Assembly (NCBI GenBank): GCA_948288625.1
Contig: CAOHYA010000001.1
Location: forward strand, 862,387 to 926,386
Source: an uncultured Candidatus Saccharibacteria bacterium
GTDB taxonomy: Bacteria; Patescibacteriota; Saccharimonadia; Saccharimonadales; Saccharimonadaceae
Length of the DNA stretch: 64,000 bases
Reading direction: 5' to 3'
Below, piece by piece: positions 17,374-24,893 of the stretch. The translations under genes were made by a program, and so were the position numbers. The notes beneath the pieces are model-generated. The model did no database searches. It worked only from the letters and a program-made list of their open reading frames with translations, and was not told the origin of the DNA. The first letter of the stretch is position 1; each line of letters begins with the position of its first letter.

Positions 17374-18744
17374 GTGGCTAAACATACATTTGACTATGAC
17401 TTAATCGTAATAGGCAGCGGTGCTGGCGGGAGTGCCGCCGCGACCATTGCCGCCCGTGCGGGCAAACGCGTTGCCATTATCGAAGAGGATACATTCGGTG
17501 GTGACTCTCCTAACTGGAGCGATGTGCCGACCAAAGCACTCTTGCATGTGGCGAGCATTTTTGACGAAGCCCGCCATGCCAGCCGTTTTGGCCTACGCAC
17601 TTCAACCCTTGGCTATAACTACCCTTCTATACGTGCCTGGAAAGAACTTGCCATCAAGCGAACCGGCGCTGCGAATAATCGCCGATTCTATGAAAATAAC
17701 GGTGTCAGTGCATTTAACGGCAAAGCGCATTTCTTAACTCCCCATGAAATAACCGTCAATCGTCGTCACCTTTCGGCAGCACATTTCTTAGTGGCCACCG
17801 GTTCAAGCTGGGTCACGCCTCGTATTCAAGGGATTGAAGAGCTCAACTACTTTACCCCTCGAACCATCCTTGAAGCATTACGACCACCGAAGAGCCTCTT
17901 TATCGTCGGCGGTGGAAGTTATGGCGTGGAAATTGCCCAACTCATGGCGACCTTTGGAACCAAAGTCTACATTGCCGAACAAGCCAGTCGCCTGTTACCC
18001 CACCATGACCAAGAAGTTGGCGAATTAATCGAGCGCGTCTTAACCGAACAAAAAGGCGCGACCGTCCTTACCCACTCTCGCGTCCTTTCAGTCGAAAAGG
18101 AAGGTTTAGGCAAAAAAATACTTATATCCCGAGGCGGCGTGGAAAAATACGTGAAAGCCGATGAAATTTTAGTCGCGGCTGGTCGTCGACCGAATGTCGA
18201 CCTTGGGCTCGATAACGCATCGATTAAACACACCCCTAAAGGCATTGAAGTAAATGATTTCCTTCAAACCAACGTGAAGCATATTTATGCGGCCGGCGAT
18301 GTACTTGGCCGAGGCAGTTATACCCACTCTGCTCTGCTTGAAAGTAAAATTGCCGCCCACAATATTTTCGAACGAAGCAGTGTGGCGCCCGATTACACCG
18401 GAACACCAAGCTTACTATTCACCACTCCGGAAGTTGCCCAAGTCGGCCTGACCGAAGATGATTGCCACCGCCGTGACTTAGCAATCAACAAGGCAATTGC
18501 ACCTCTCAACATCATCGCACGTAGCAATACTGCAGATTTCCGTGATGGTTTCGTAAAAATCATCTCCGATAAAAAAGGTGTTATTTTAGGCGCGACCGTC
18601 GCCGCCCCGCATGCCGCTGAAATAATCCACGAGTTAGCCCTGGCCATCAAAGTTGGCTTAACCGCCGCTCAGCTGGCCGATACCCCACACGCTTTCTTAT
18701 CATGGAGCGAAGCTGTTCGAGTAGCGGCCGGTAAACTAGCGTAG
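17374..18744 (+). CDS. FAD/NAD(P)-dependent oxidoreductase of the dihydrolipoyl dehydrogenase/mercuric reductase fold, catalytic disulfide missing
   Basis: A 456-residue flavoprotein of the class I pyridine nucleotide-disulfide oxidoreductase fold. The FAD motif GSGAGGSAAAT is at residues 13-23, the NAD(P) motif VGGGSYGVEIAQ near 180, the second FAD motif IYAAGDVLG near 305, and a dimerisation domain follows. The place of the redox CxxxxC motif (GGTCVNxGC-type) reads GGDSPNWSDVPTK, with no Cys. The C-terminal catalytic His motif HAHPTxxE reads HAFLSWSE. Thus it cannot use the usual dithiol mechanism. The GTG start has an AAGGAG site 6-7 nt upstream. FAD oxidase, diaphorase or electron-transfer roles remain possible. 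Confidence 0.9.
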   Translation: MAKHTFDYDLIVIGSGAGGSAAATIAARAGKRVAIIEEDTFGGDSPNWSDVPTKALLHVASIFDEARHASRFGLRTSTLGYNYPSIRAWKELAIKRTGAANNRRFYENNGVSAFNGKAHFLTPHEITVNRRHLSAAHFLVATGSSWVTPRIQGIEELNYFTPRTILEALRPPKSLFIVGGGSYGVEIAQLMATFGTKVYIAEQASRLLPHHDQEVGELIERVLTEQKGATVLTHSRVLSVEKEGLGKKILISRGGVEKYVKADEILVAAGRRPNVDLGLDNASIKHTPKGIEVNDFLQTNVKHIYAAGDVLGRGSYTHSALLESKIAAHNIFERSSVAPDYTGTPSLLFTTPEVAQVGLTEDDCHRRDLAINKAIAPLNIIARSNTADFRDGFVKIISDKKGVILGATVAAPHAAEIIHELALAIKVGLTAAQLADTPHAFLSWSEAVRVAAGKLA

Positions 18745-18808
18745 AGCTTTGAAGCACCTGAAGATACCTTGCAAACAGACTTCTCATCTGTTATTATAGA
18801 TTTTGTAT

Positions 18809-18886
18809 CGCGGGGTGGAGCAGCCCGGTTAGCTCGTGTGGCTCATAACCACAAGGTCGTAGGTTCAAATCCTACCCCCGCTACCA
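18809..18886 (+). tRNA. Initiator tRNA-fMet (CAT)
   Basis: A 78-nt tRNA with CCA encoded. The 5' end is CGCGGGG and the 3' acceptor CCCCGCT-A, so the first pair is C1-U72, unpaired as required of an initiator (the usual form is C1-A72). The D arm reads GGAGCAGCCCGGTTAGCTC, typical of initiators. The anticodon CAT is at 18844-18846. Of the three G-C pairs usually found at the base of the anticodon stem, two are present and the third is T-A. Confidence 0.92.
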
Positions 18887-18890
18887 AGAA

Positions 18891-18915
18891 AGACTTTTCA
18901 GAGACTGGAAGGTCT
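18891..18915 (+). terminator. Terminator after tRNA-fMet
   Basis: AGACTTTTC and GGAAGGTCT form a 9-bp stem with G-U pairs and a 7-nt loop, followed by TTTTT. Confidence 0.75.
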
Positions 18916-18967
18916 TTTTTGTTAAAATAACCAATAAGCAACTGCTTCAATTCAATATATAATTTTT

Positions 18968-19634
18968 ATGAACTATTTATCTGTATTCAAATCCTATGAA
19001 CCAATAGACCTCTTTGCTCAAACGGGAATTAACGAGGATTTTTTGAAAAGTATCGATGTTACCAATTTACTTATATGCGGTGAGTTGCACGGAGTTACCT
19101 AAAACGCCGACTTGGCGTATTCTTTAGCGAAGAATTATAACTTCAGTTCGATCGCTATCGAACGTTCAGAGGAGGAATGTGGAAAATTTATCCAGACCGC
19201 ATTTGCGGGAAATCCAGATTTCTCTTTGATAAACCCCGATACCTTTTTTAGTAGCGTCCTCTCCATTGAGATGCTCAAAACCCTATGCACCCTCCACGAC
19301 ATCGGCCAATTGAAAGAAATACATTATATCGACACGATTGATCAGGACGTTGAGCAAGGGTTAGCTAACAACATTCTCAAAATTACTAAAAAGTCTCTCC
19401 ACCTGCTAGGTAATTGGCATACTTCTGACGAAGATGATCATATATCTTCTCTGACACTCGTCCGAAAAAAGAGGCCAGCTACCTACTTGGAATATATATG
19501 GCAAAGGGACATATTTTAACTCAAACATGGGTTTAGATACTATTGATAATTCAACGAATGGTCCATCATTCACGCGGATCGCTGTTCATTCATTTACCTA
19601 TGCCATAACCAAACCAACCGCAATTGCTCATTAA
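18968..19634 (+). pseudogene. Disrupted esterase-like gene (ChaN / erythromycin-esterase-like GExHG protein)
   Basis: An ATG at 18968 opens a frame that contains LLICGELHGVT, then an in-frame TAA at 19100-19102, and continues in the same frame with NADLAYSLAKNYNFSSIAIE, FIQTAFAGNPDF and LLGNWHTS. Near the A-run around 19470 the frame slips by one base; in the new frame the protein continues (WNIYGKGTYFNSNMG to the end PTAIAH) and stops at 19632. The GExHG motif, an IAIE strand and GNxHTS together recall Tiki/ChaN and erythromycin-esterase proteins. With a nonsense codon and a frameshift the gene looks inactive; about 220 codons are recognisable. Confidence 0.72.
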
Positions 19635-19730
19635 ATTCTATCTGCCTACGATTGTATAGAAACGAAACATGGGGGCGTGTACCAATCCTCACTATCTCAA
19701 TTTCAGTAAATAGTTTGTTAGAATAAGGTC

Positions 19731-20345
19731 ATGAACCTTCACCGCTCTTCCGAAAAACCAGATTGGGAACAGATTCCCGCCTCGGAACATACCCTCATTC
19801 ATAAAATTGCAGCGGCAACACACGGGTTACTCACTCCGCCTAATCTCATTACCGTCATTGGGCTTGGTATTGTCGTGTGGGGGTTATTAAATATCCTACA
19901 AGAAGCCTATTGGACCGGGTTACTACTTCTTGCCGTTGGTCGGTTGCTCGACGTAGCCGATGGTTTGGTGGCAGATTTTACCGGCACCAAGTCACCGACA
20001 GGCGAAATCTTCGATGCAGCCGCTGATAAGATCGGTACCCTTTTGACTATTATCGTCATTATCTTTGCCAATATTACCTATTGGTGGATTATTGTCGCCC
20101 TGATTATTCCGCAGATCATTATTCCAATTGTCATTTTTTACAAAAAGCAAAAAGGGATCGGCGTCCACCCTACCCTGGCCGGCAAATTAAGCATGGCGTT
20201 AACTTGGGTCGGGATAGTCGGCGTACTGGTAACAGCCGCGCTTGGCCACCCGGCTTATTTTGATATTGCTTTGTACGCGATCGTGGGATTATCGCTTATT
20301 TTAGGCCTCATCGCCTTATGGCAATACTCGACAGGCCGCGATTAA
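19731..20345 (+). CDS. CDP-alcohol phosphatidyltransferase family protein
   Basis: A 204-residue membrane enzyme of the CDP-alcohol phosphatidyltransferase type, which transfers a phosphoalcohol from a CDP-activated lipid or alcohol. The signature D-x2-DG-x2-A-R-x8-G-x3-D-x3-D is present as DVADGLVAD...GEIFDAAAD near residues 77-102, except that the Arg is Asp. About five or six membrane helices follow. TAGAAT (19719-19724) ends 6 nt before the ATG, so the message is leaderless. It overlaps the stop of the convergent CarS-like gene (TTAA). The product lipid is not known. Confidence 0.88.
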   Translation: MNLHRSSEKPDWEQIPASEHTLIHKIAAATHGLLTPPNLITVIGLGIVVWGLLNILQEAYWTGLLLLAVGRLLDVADGLVADFTGTKSPTGEIFDAAADKIGTLLTIIVIIFANITYWWIIVALIIPQIIIPIVIFYKKQKGIGVHPTLAGKLSMALTWVGIVGVLVTAALGHPAYFDIALYAIVGLSLILGLIALWQYSTGRD

Positions 20346-20899
20346 ATCGGGTCTTTTTTAAGCCCGAGCAAGTACCCGACGTAACTTGCCAATAAGTGCA
20401 TAAAGAACCATAGCACGAATATCCATACGTATTGCATCGGTGTCAAAATAACGAAGAAGAGCGTTACGATTACGCTTCCGATGATGTAATCGAGCTGGTC
20501 AAACGGCACCCACGAACCGCCCGACTGTATATTGCGTTGGCGTTTGAAGAAACTTTCGACTGCGTCTCCACCAAGGGCACCGATCGCAAATAGCGGGCCA
20601 AGTATAAGCGTTGGCAATGCTTCATAGTTTACTTCACCAACAACAAAATCCGCCCAATTATAATGAGCAGCTAACAACTGCTGTACCCATAAAACAAGAG
20701 TGGCGATTATAATTCCGGCAATAATACCTCGCCATGTTTTGTGCGGGCCAAGAAGTGCATGACCTCGCCATGTTTTGCCACCATCAATAGGGGCATCGTA
20801 CTTTTTCAAAGCAGGAATCGCAGCCGCAAAAATAGGAATTGCGTTCGCCGCGGCAGCCGGCAATAAGAACCAAAAGGCGAATAATATATCCTGTACCAT
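20342..20899 (-). CDS. CDP-archaeol synthase-like (CarS, DUF46) membrane enzyme
   Basis: A 185-residue, five-helix membrane protein. The diagnostic segments are GGKTWRGHALLGPHKTWRG near residue 41, DAVESFFKRQRN near 113 and SWVPFDQLDYIIGS near 128, which match CarS, the archaeal enzyme that makes CDP-archaeol from a digeranylgeranylglyceryl phosphate and CTP. In bacteria such proteins presumably activate diacyl lipid phosphates. It is divergent from the lipid kinase with a shared AGTATACT box between, and convergent with the CDP-alcohol transferase that could use its product. Leaderless start: TATACT ends 6 nt before the ATG. Confidence 0.88.
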   Translation of the reverse strand: MVQDILFAFWFLLPAAAANAIPIFAAAIPALKKYDAPIDGGKTWRGHALLGPHKTWRGIIAGIIIATLVLWVQQLLAAHYNWADFVVGEVNYEALPTLILGPLFAIGALGGDAVESFFKRQRNIQSGGSWVPFDQLDYIIGSVIVTLFFVILTPMQYVWIFVLWFFMHLLASYVGYLLGLKKDPI

Positions 20900-20905
20900 A
20901 ACTCT

Positions 20906-20913
20906 AGTATACT
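20906..20913. promoter_or_regulatory. Palindromic AGTATACT shared by two divergent leaderless genes
   Basis: The palindrome AGTATACT offers TATACT on both strands. On the plus strand it ends 6 nt before the ATG at 20920, and on the minus strand 6 nt before the ATG at 20899. The whole intergenic region is 20 bp. Confidence 0.75.
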
Positions 20914-20919
20914 TGATAT

Positions 20920-21804
20920 ATGAATTACACCACTGCCGCTATCATTTATAATCCCAAAAGTACCGGCTCAAGTAAAAAAATGGCAGAAAATTTCAAGAAA
21001 AAATTGCTTGATCGATTTCCAAAATTAGATGTTGATCTTATGCCGACGCACTATGCCGGCCACGCTGAAGTACTAGCTTATGAAATAGCCAAAGCCTCAA
21101 AGCGACCACTTATATTCTCCTCAAGCGGTGACGGTGGGTACCACGAGGTCATAAATGGTGCGATGAAGGCCCAAAAAGAAGGCTACAAGCCTACCACGGG
21201 CCTTCTGCCGGCCGGTAATGCCAACGATCACTATCACAACGTACACGGCGAAGATGTGATTAAGTTGATCGCCGCCGAACAACCGAAGAAAATTGACTTA
21301 CTTCATATTACCTATATGGCCGATAAAAAAACTAAACACCGGTACGCTCATTCGTATATAGGCTTTGGACTCTCGCCTATCGTCGGTGAAGAATTAAATA
21401 AAACAGATTTGAACGCATTTAAGGAAACGTGGCTCTTTTTCAAAACGCTCGCTACCCTGAAACCCGTCCGATTGAAAATTAAGCGTAAAGTAAAAAAGTA
21501 CGATAGCGTCATCTTTAGTAATGTGAACAAAATGTCAAAATATTTCAATGTCGCTCAGCCCTCGCGTATTGAGGATGGCTTGTTTGAAGTGACCATATTT
21601 AAACGCCGCAATAAAATTAAATTATTCTTATCGTTGGTTAAAGCATCTTTGGCAAGGCTAAAAGAAGATGATCAAGTGAAGAAATTCAAGCTAAAAACTG
21701 TTGATGAAACCTTGGCGCAAGCCGACGGCGAAATACTCACCGTTGACCCGAAATCGAGAGTTGTCGTGACGATAAAAAAACGCACGCTTACGTGTTACGT
21801 TTAG
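20920..21804 (+). CDS. Diacylglycerol kinase-like lipid kinase (DagK_cat/YegS type)
   Basis: A 294-residue protein of the DAGK catalytic family. The nucleotide-binding motif SSGDGGYHEVINGAMK near residue 68 corresponds to GGDGTxxEVxNG, with Gly in place of the usual Thr. The motif GLLPAGNANDHYHNV near 92 matches LPxGTxNDF, also diverged. A C-terminal beta-sandwich ends in ADGE. The substrate is probably a membrane lipid or glycerol-like polyol. It lies with a CDP-alcohol transferase and a CarS-like enzyme. TATACT ends 6 nt before the ATG (leaderless). Its stop shares four bases (TTAG) with the next gene. Confidence 0.85.
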   Translation: MNYTTAAIIYNPKSTGSSKKMAENFKKKLLDRFPKLDVDLMPTHYAGHAEVLAYEIAKASKRPLIFSSSGDGGYHEVINGAMKAQKEGYKPTTGLLPAGNANDHYHNVHGEDVIKLIAAEQPKKIDLLHITYMADKKTKHRYAHSYIGFGLSPIVGEELNKTDLNAFKETWLFFKTLATLKPVRLKIKRKVKKYDSVIFSNVNKMSKYFNVAQPSRIEDGLFEVTIFKRRNKIKLFLSLVKASLARLKEDDQVKKFKLKTVDETLAQADGEILTVDPKSRVVVTIKKRTLTCYV

Positions 21805-22268
21805 TTAGTCTCTACAGGGTCGATACTTTTACTGTTCCCACCAAATAAAAAGTTAAGCCACTGCTGTAAGTTCGGGACCAGCTCTTGAGCCGCGACAGCT
21901 TGCCGTACCGGCGCATCAGCGGCCTTTGCCTCGGTGCTGTTTTCCGGAAGAATCAATAGCTTCTCACCCGGCCTCACGAGGCCTAACGAATCACGAACAG
22001 CAAGTTCCTTATATTCGTCGGTTTGATAATATTTTTTCTGCAGCTCTAAATTATCGCGCTGCAGTTTCGTAAGCTGCAGCTGGCGTTGTTTAATATCGAC
22101 TTCTTTTTGAAGAGCGTAATTACGCTGCATCACCTCAAGCGAACCCCATACCCAACTGGCCGCAATCAAAAAGGCTGCTGCTATGACAACATTGTTGAAC
22201 GTCAGATATTTATGACGGATCGTATAGATAATTTTTCGTATGTTTATATCAGGCATAAGCACCTTCAT
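21801..22268 (-). CDS. FtsB/DivIC-like septum formation initiator protein
   Basis: A 155-residue bitopic protein with one membrane helix near residues 28-45, followed by a heptad coiled coil (residues 48-85) and YYQTDEYKELAVRDSLGLVRPGE, the region that follows the coiled coil in FtsB/DivIC. FtsB links the division enzymes FtsL, FtsQ and FtsW/I. The C-terminal 45 residues are low-complexity and end in LFGGNSKS. The upstream region has TATAAT only 4 nt before this ATG; a second ATG four codons later is an alternative start. Confidence 0.85.
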   Translation of the reverse strand: MKVLMPDINIRKIIYTIRHKYLTFNNVVIAAAFLIAASWVWGSLEVMQRNYALQKEVDIKQRQLQLTKLQRDNLELQKKYYQTDEYKELAVRDSLGLVRPGEKLLILPENSTEAKAADAPVRQAVAAQELVPNLQQWLNFLFGGNSKSIDPVETN

Positions 22269-22316
22269 AATTATTATAGCTCAACAGATTGAAATACATA
22301 GTATAATAGTCGAGTC

Positions 22317-22392
22317 GGGGCTGTAGCTCATCGGTTAGAGCAGGCGGCTCATAACCACTTGGTAGATGGTTCGATTCCATCCAGCCCCACCA
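22317..22392 (+). tRNA. tRNA with CAT anticodon, probably tRNA-Ile2 (lysidine-modified)
   Basis: A 76-nt tRNA with encoded CCA. The acceptor is GGGGCTG/CAGCCCC with A73, the T arm is GATGG-TTCGATT-CCATC, and CAT is at 22350-22352. The segment AGAGCAGGCGGCTCATAA followed by CTTGGT closely resembles bacterial tRNA-Ile(CAU), which TilS modifies to read AUA, rather than elongator Met (found at 14017) or initiator (18809). The anticodon stem has one C-A mismatch. TATAAT (22302-22307) lies upstream. Confidence 0.8.
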
Positions 22393-22424
22393 GATTGAAA
22401 TTATTTACCATCTTAAAAATAGAT

Positions 22425-22461
22425 TTAGAAATAGTGTTGATATGATCGACACTATTTCTAA
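22425..22461. terminator. Terminator after tRNA-Ile2, overlapping a convergent stop codon
   Basis: A long stem (TTAGAAATAGTGT with ACACTATTTCTAA, 13 bp) followed by a T-run on the plus strand (ATTATTTTTTT). It overlaps the stop codon of the minus-strand gene at 22458. Confidence 0.85.
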
Positions 22462-22688
22462 TTATTTTTTTGCCGAGTGCCCAGTATAAATAAAAGTGTG
22501 CCCAATAACGCTACGCCGATAGCGATATAAGCAGGTACATATAGTATGCCCAAAGGTGTGAAGTTACAAAGTGCATAAGTGAATTCGCGACATACCTTAC
22601 CGCCCATGTGCACTCCCAGAACGTATAGTATTGGACTAATTACTATTAAGGTCGTGCCGGTTAAAATCTTACCCTTATTTTGTTTCAT
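22458..22688 (-). CDS. Small membrane protein with two helices
   Basis: A 76-residue protein with two hydrophobic helices (about residues 9-28 and 47-69) and a short basic C-terminus (LGTRQKNN). Two cysteines (VCREFTYALCNF) lie in the loop between the helices, which would be outside if the N-terminus is inside. No family is recognised. Confidence 0.6.
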   Translation of the reverse strand: MKQNKGKILTGTTLIVISPILYVLGVHMGGKVCREFTYALCNFTPLGILYVPAYIAIGVALLGTLLFILGTRQKNN

Positions 22689-22799
22689 AGACGTATTTTG
22701 CCATGTCTACTTATTACAAACAAGCCGAATTCAAATTAAATTTTAGTACTATATGACCGTCTTTGACGGGTCTCTTATAAAAATTAAAAAACTGCGTCG

Positions 22800-23414
22800 T
22801 TACGAAGCTTTTTTAGCTTTGATAGGTTTCTTTTCCTCGCCCGCAGCTCTTCGCGCAGTAGTAATAAGTTTATGCCGCGCTGGTGCTTTTGTATTACCTG
22901 GGCCATACATATTATTTAGATCAATTTTAAGGCGACGTTCCTGATAAGCGACAGCATTAGGTTCGAACCCTGCTTCGATAAGTTCTTTGGTGGCGGTAAT
23001 GTCCTCAAAATCTTTTTCATTACGATGAATCATTACTGACGCTTTCATACCCATGTTTTCGACGACAATTTCGGGCCGCTCGTAGCGGGCATCGAAGTCG
23101 TTGTCGGCATATTGCCTATACTTACGGACGCCCATAGTAGAACTGAGCTGATTATACGTCGCCATTATGTTAGCTAAGGCTATAGCACGTGTGCCGAGGC
23201 GTACGGACACGCCTTCAGATGGATCGCGAGGTGCCGCTGCCTCAGGGGTTTCATAATGTGGCGCGTCGATATTAAGCAAGCGGCGGGCTTGATCGTAAGA
23301 TTCGCCCCGAGTATCAACAATGTGATCAATTTTAGAGAACGTGTCATCGTCAAACAAAGTTTCCGTTTGGGGAGGCGTTTTCGCACTTATCCGGCGGTGA
23401 GCATATTCAGACAT
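22800..23414 (-). CDS. Conserved hypothetical protein (lineage-restricted), soluble
   Basis: A 204-residue soluble, charged protein without signal or membrane segment. Recognisable stretches are SVRLGTRAIALANIMATYNQ near residue 70 and ASVMIHRNEKDFEDITATKE near 130; the C-terminus is rich in Lys, Ala and Pro. TATAAT (23423-23428) ends 8 nt before the ATG, hence leaderless. The 92-residue gene upstream on the same strand is 37 nt away. I do not recognise the family. Confidence 0.7.
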   Translation of the reverse strand: MSEYAHRRISAKTPPQTETLFDDDTFSKIDHIVDTRGESYDQARRLLNIDAPHYETPEAAAPRDPSEGVSVRLGTRAIALANIMATYNQLSSTMGVRKYRQYADNDFDARYERPEIVVENMGMKASVMIHRNEKDFEDITATKELIEAGFEPNAVAYQERRLKIDLNNMYGPGNTKAPARHKLITTARRAAGEEKKPIKAKKAS

Positions 23415-23451
23415 ATGTCACCATTATAACACTTATGTATAGTAATGTCAA

Positions 23452-23730
23452 TTATGCCCTACGGTTACGGTTTCTTTCGGCAAGTCTTTCTTTCGCTAAA
23501 TACTCGACGGAATTCACATCTATTCCCTTTAACCTATCGCGTTCTCTCCCGGAGTTACGATATGCTTCCGCACCACTTTTATTGATAGCGCGCTGCCGAA
23601 TATCATCTTCCGCCTTTACCTCTGCCTGCATAGCCTTTGAACCAAGGCCGATCAAACCCATCGCTCTCCTTGACGCTTCGCTCATTTCCGGTACTCTACC
23701 ACCTAAGTCTTCATATCGCTCGCTAGCCAT
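23452..23730 (-). CDS. Small charged hypothetical protein
   Basis: A 92-residue helical, highly charged protein (many Arg and Glu) ending ERLAERNRNRRA. It contains MSEASRRAMGLIGLGSKAM and EDDIRQRAINKSG. No membrane helix or known motif is seen. Its position just upstream of the 22800 gene on the same strand suggests a functional pair, perhaps cytoplasmic proteins specific to this lineage. Confidence 0.65.
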   Translation of the reverse strand: MASERYEDLGGRVPEMSEASRRAMGLIGLGSKAMQAEVKAEDDIRQRAINKSGAEAYRNSGRERDRLKGIDVNSVEYLAKERLAERNRNRRA

Positions 23731-23837
23731 AATGTAATCCTGTTCAAAGCCCCATAAAGTGGTTAATTGGTAATATGGTCATTTGCCATTATTCTAGCCC
23801 TTTATGTGTCGCAAAGCAATTTTATCCGAAAATAAGA

Positions 23838-23862
23838 AACACCCCCGGGGAATGGGGGTGTT
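23838..23862. terminator. Hairpin AACACCCCC/GGGGGTGTT
   Basis: A 9-bp GC-rich stem with a 7-nt loop. On the minus strand it is followed by TCTTATTTT, so it could end the transcript of the 23929 gene. Confidence 0.65.
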
Positions 23863-23928
23863 CCAGCACCTGTTTGTTTGACCTTAGTATAGAATCAAAC
23901 TGCTTATGGTGCAATAGTGTTTTGAGGA

Positions 23929-24135
23929 CTATTTTTTCTTTGAAACAGTCAAGAAACCGTTTCGTGGGTTTTCTTTAACAATGCGATCATCTGGTAGGTC
24001 TACTGGAGTACCTTTTGCGTTCTTCTCAACTTTTGCGAAGAAGAAGATAGTTTGTGGTTTTCCACCACGAAGTGTTACTTCAGTGCTGTGTAGGTAGTAA
24101 GTAACGCCCTTTGAGTTAGTGTGACTGTAAGCCAT
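23929..24135 (-). CDS. Small conserved protein (68 residues)
   Basis: A 68-residue basic protein beginning MAYSHTNSKGVTYYLHSTEV and containing GGKPQTIFFFAKVEKN and KENPRNGFLTVSKKK. Its beta-strand pattern and Lys-rich ends suggest a small nucleic-acid-binding or DUF-type protein common in Saccharibacteria. TATAAA lies 8 nt before the ATG; an AGGAGG sits 16 nt upstream, too far to serve as an ordinary ribosome site. A GC-rich hairpin follows the gene. Confidence 0.75.
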   Translation of the reverse strand: MAYSHTNSKGVTYYLHSTEVTLRGGKPQTIFFFAKVEKNAKGTPVDLPDDRIVKENPRNGFLTVSKKK

Positions 24136-24207
24136 GATAAGTATTTATACCTCCTATTAATGCTATACGAGAGTAAGCGTACAGCTTCACCAGGGGCGCT
24201 GTCAATA

Positions 24208-24840
24208 TCAAATAGTTTTATAATGCTTACGCAACAACAAAGCGAGTACCCCGAGGCTTACGAAGCGTACCACTATGAGCCCCAGAATGACCACACAAGC
24301 AAGTACCGACCACCCGGCGAAGTCAGGGCTCCAAAAGGGTGAACTAAAGGCATGGATATAGGCCTCTTGGCGTGGCTTACTAGTATCGGTGGCAGGGTTG
24401 GCTGCAGCGGGGTATTTAGCCAACTCACTAGTGGTACACTGCAAATATGCGGCCGAATACGTGCTGAACCGAGGAGCACAGACTTCTTGCGCTTTCTTGT
24501 AAATATTCCCGTTAGGATTTGAGTCTCCGTATTGTGTCGATTGCCAAGCCTGGAGGTCTCGAGCGTAGCTTGCTTCAAGGTAAACCCCCCTGCCTAAATC
24601 GGTATTCATATGCGAACTGACATGCCGCTGTAAATCGTACAACCTTTGAATCGTAATTTCTTCGTTCCCCTGTTTATCGGCGCTCAGAACTGCATCGCGC
24701 CGCTCTACCATGCCGATGTTATTGAGACGCAGGAATGTGGCCGATATGAAGCCGATAATAATAAGCAATACGATAAGCTGCCACGTTTTAATACGTTGCA
24801 AATCTTTAATGCTTTGTTTTATTCTGCCTTTATCAGCCAC
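24208..24840 (-). CDS. Membrane protein with two anchoring helices (lineage-restricted)
   Basis: A 210-residue protein with one helix near residues 20-40 (IVLLIIIGFISATFLRL) and another near residues 175-200 (VLACVVILGLIVVRFVSLGV). Between them lies an extracytoplasmic domain with LYDLQRHVSSHMNTDLGRGVYL and YKKAQEVCAPRFSTYSAAYLQC. The topology is in-out-in. The GTG start is weakly supported. The function is unknown; similar proteins occur in this phylum as far as I recall. Confidence 0.75.
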   Translation of the reverse strand: MADKGRIKQSIKDLQRIKTWQLIVLLIIIGFISATFLRLNNIGMVERRDAVLSADKQGNEEITIQRLYDLQRHVSSHMNTDLGRGVYLEASYARDLQAWQSTQYGDSNPNGNIYKKAQEVCAPRFSTYSAAYLQCTTSELAKYPAAANPATDTSKPRQEAYIHAFSSPFWSPDFAGWSVLACVVILGLIVVRFVSLGVLALLLRKHYKTI

Positions 24841-24893
24841 GATTCTCGAGGTATCCCACCTATGTACTACTTTTTATTGTACACCATGCACCT

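Noticed and set aside
22753..22944. Plus-strand open frame antisense to the 22800 gene
   Set aside because: It is the shadow of a better supported minus-strand gene with its own -10 box.
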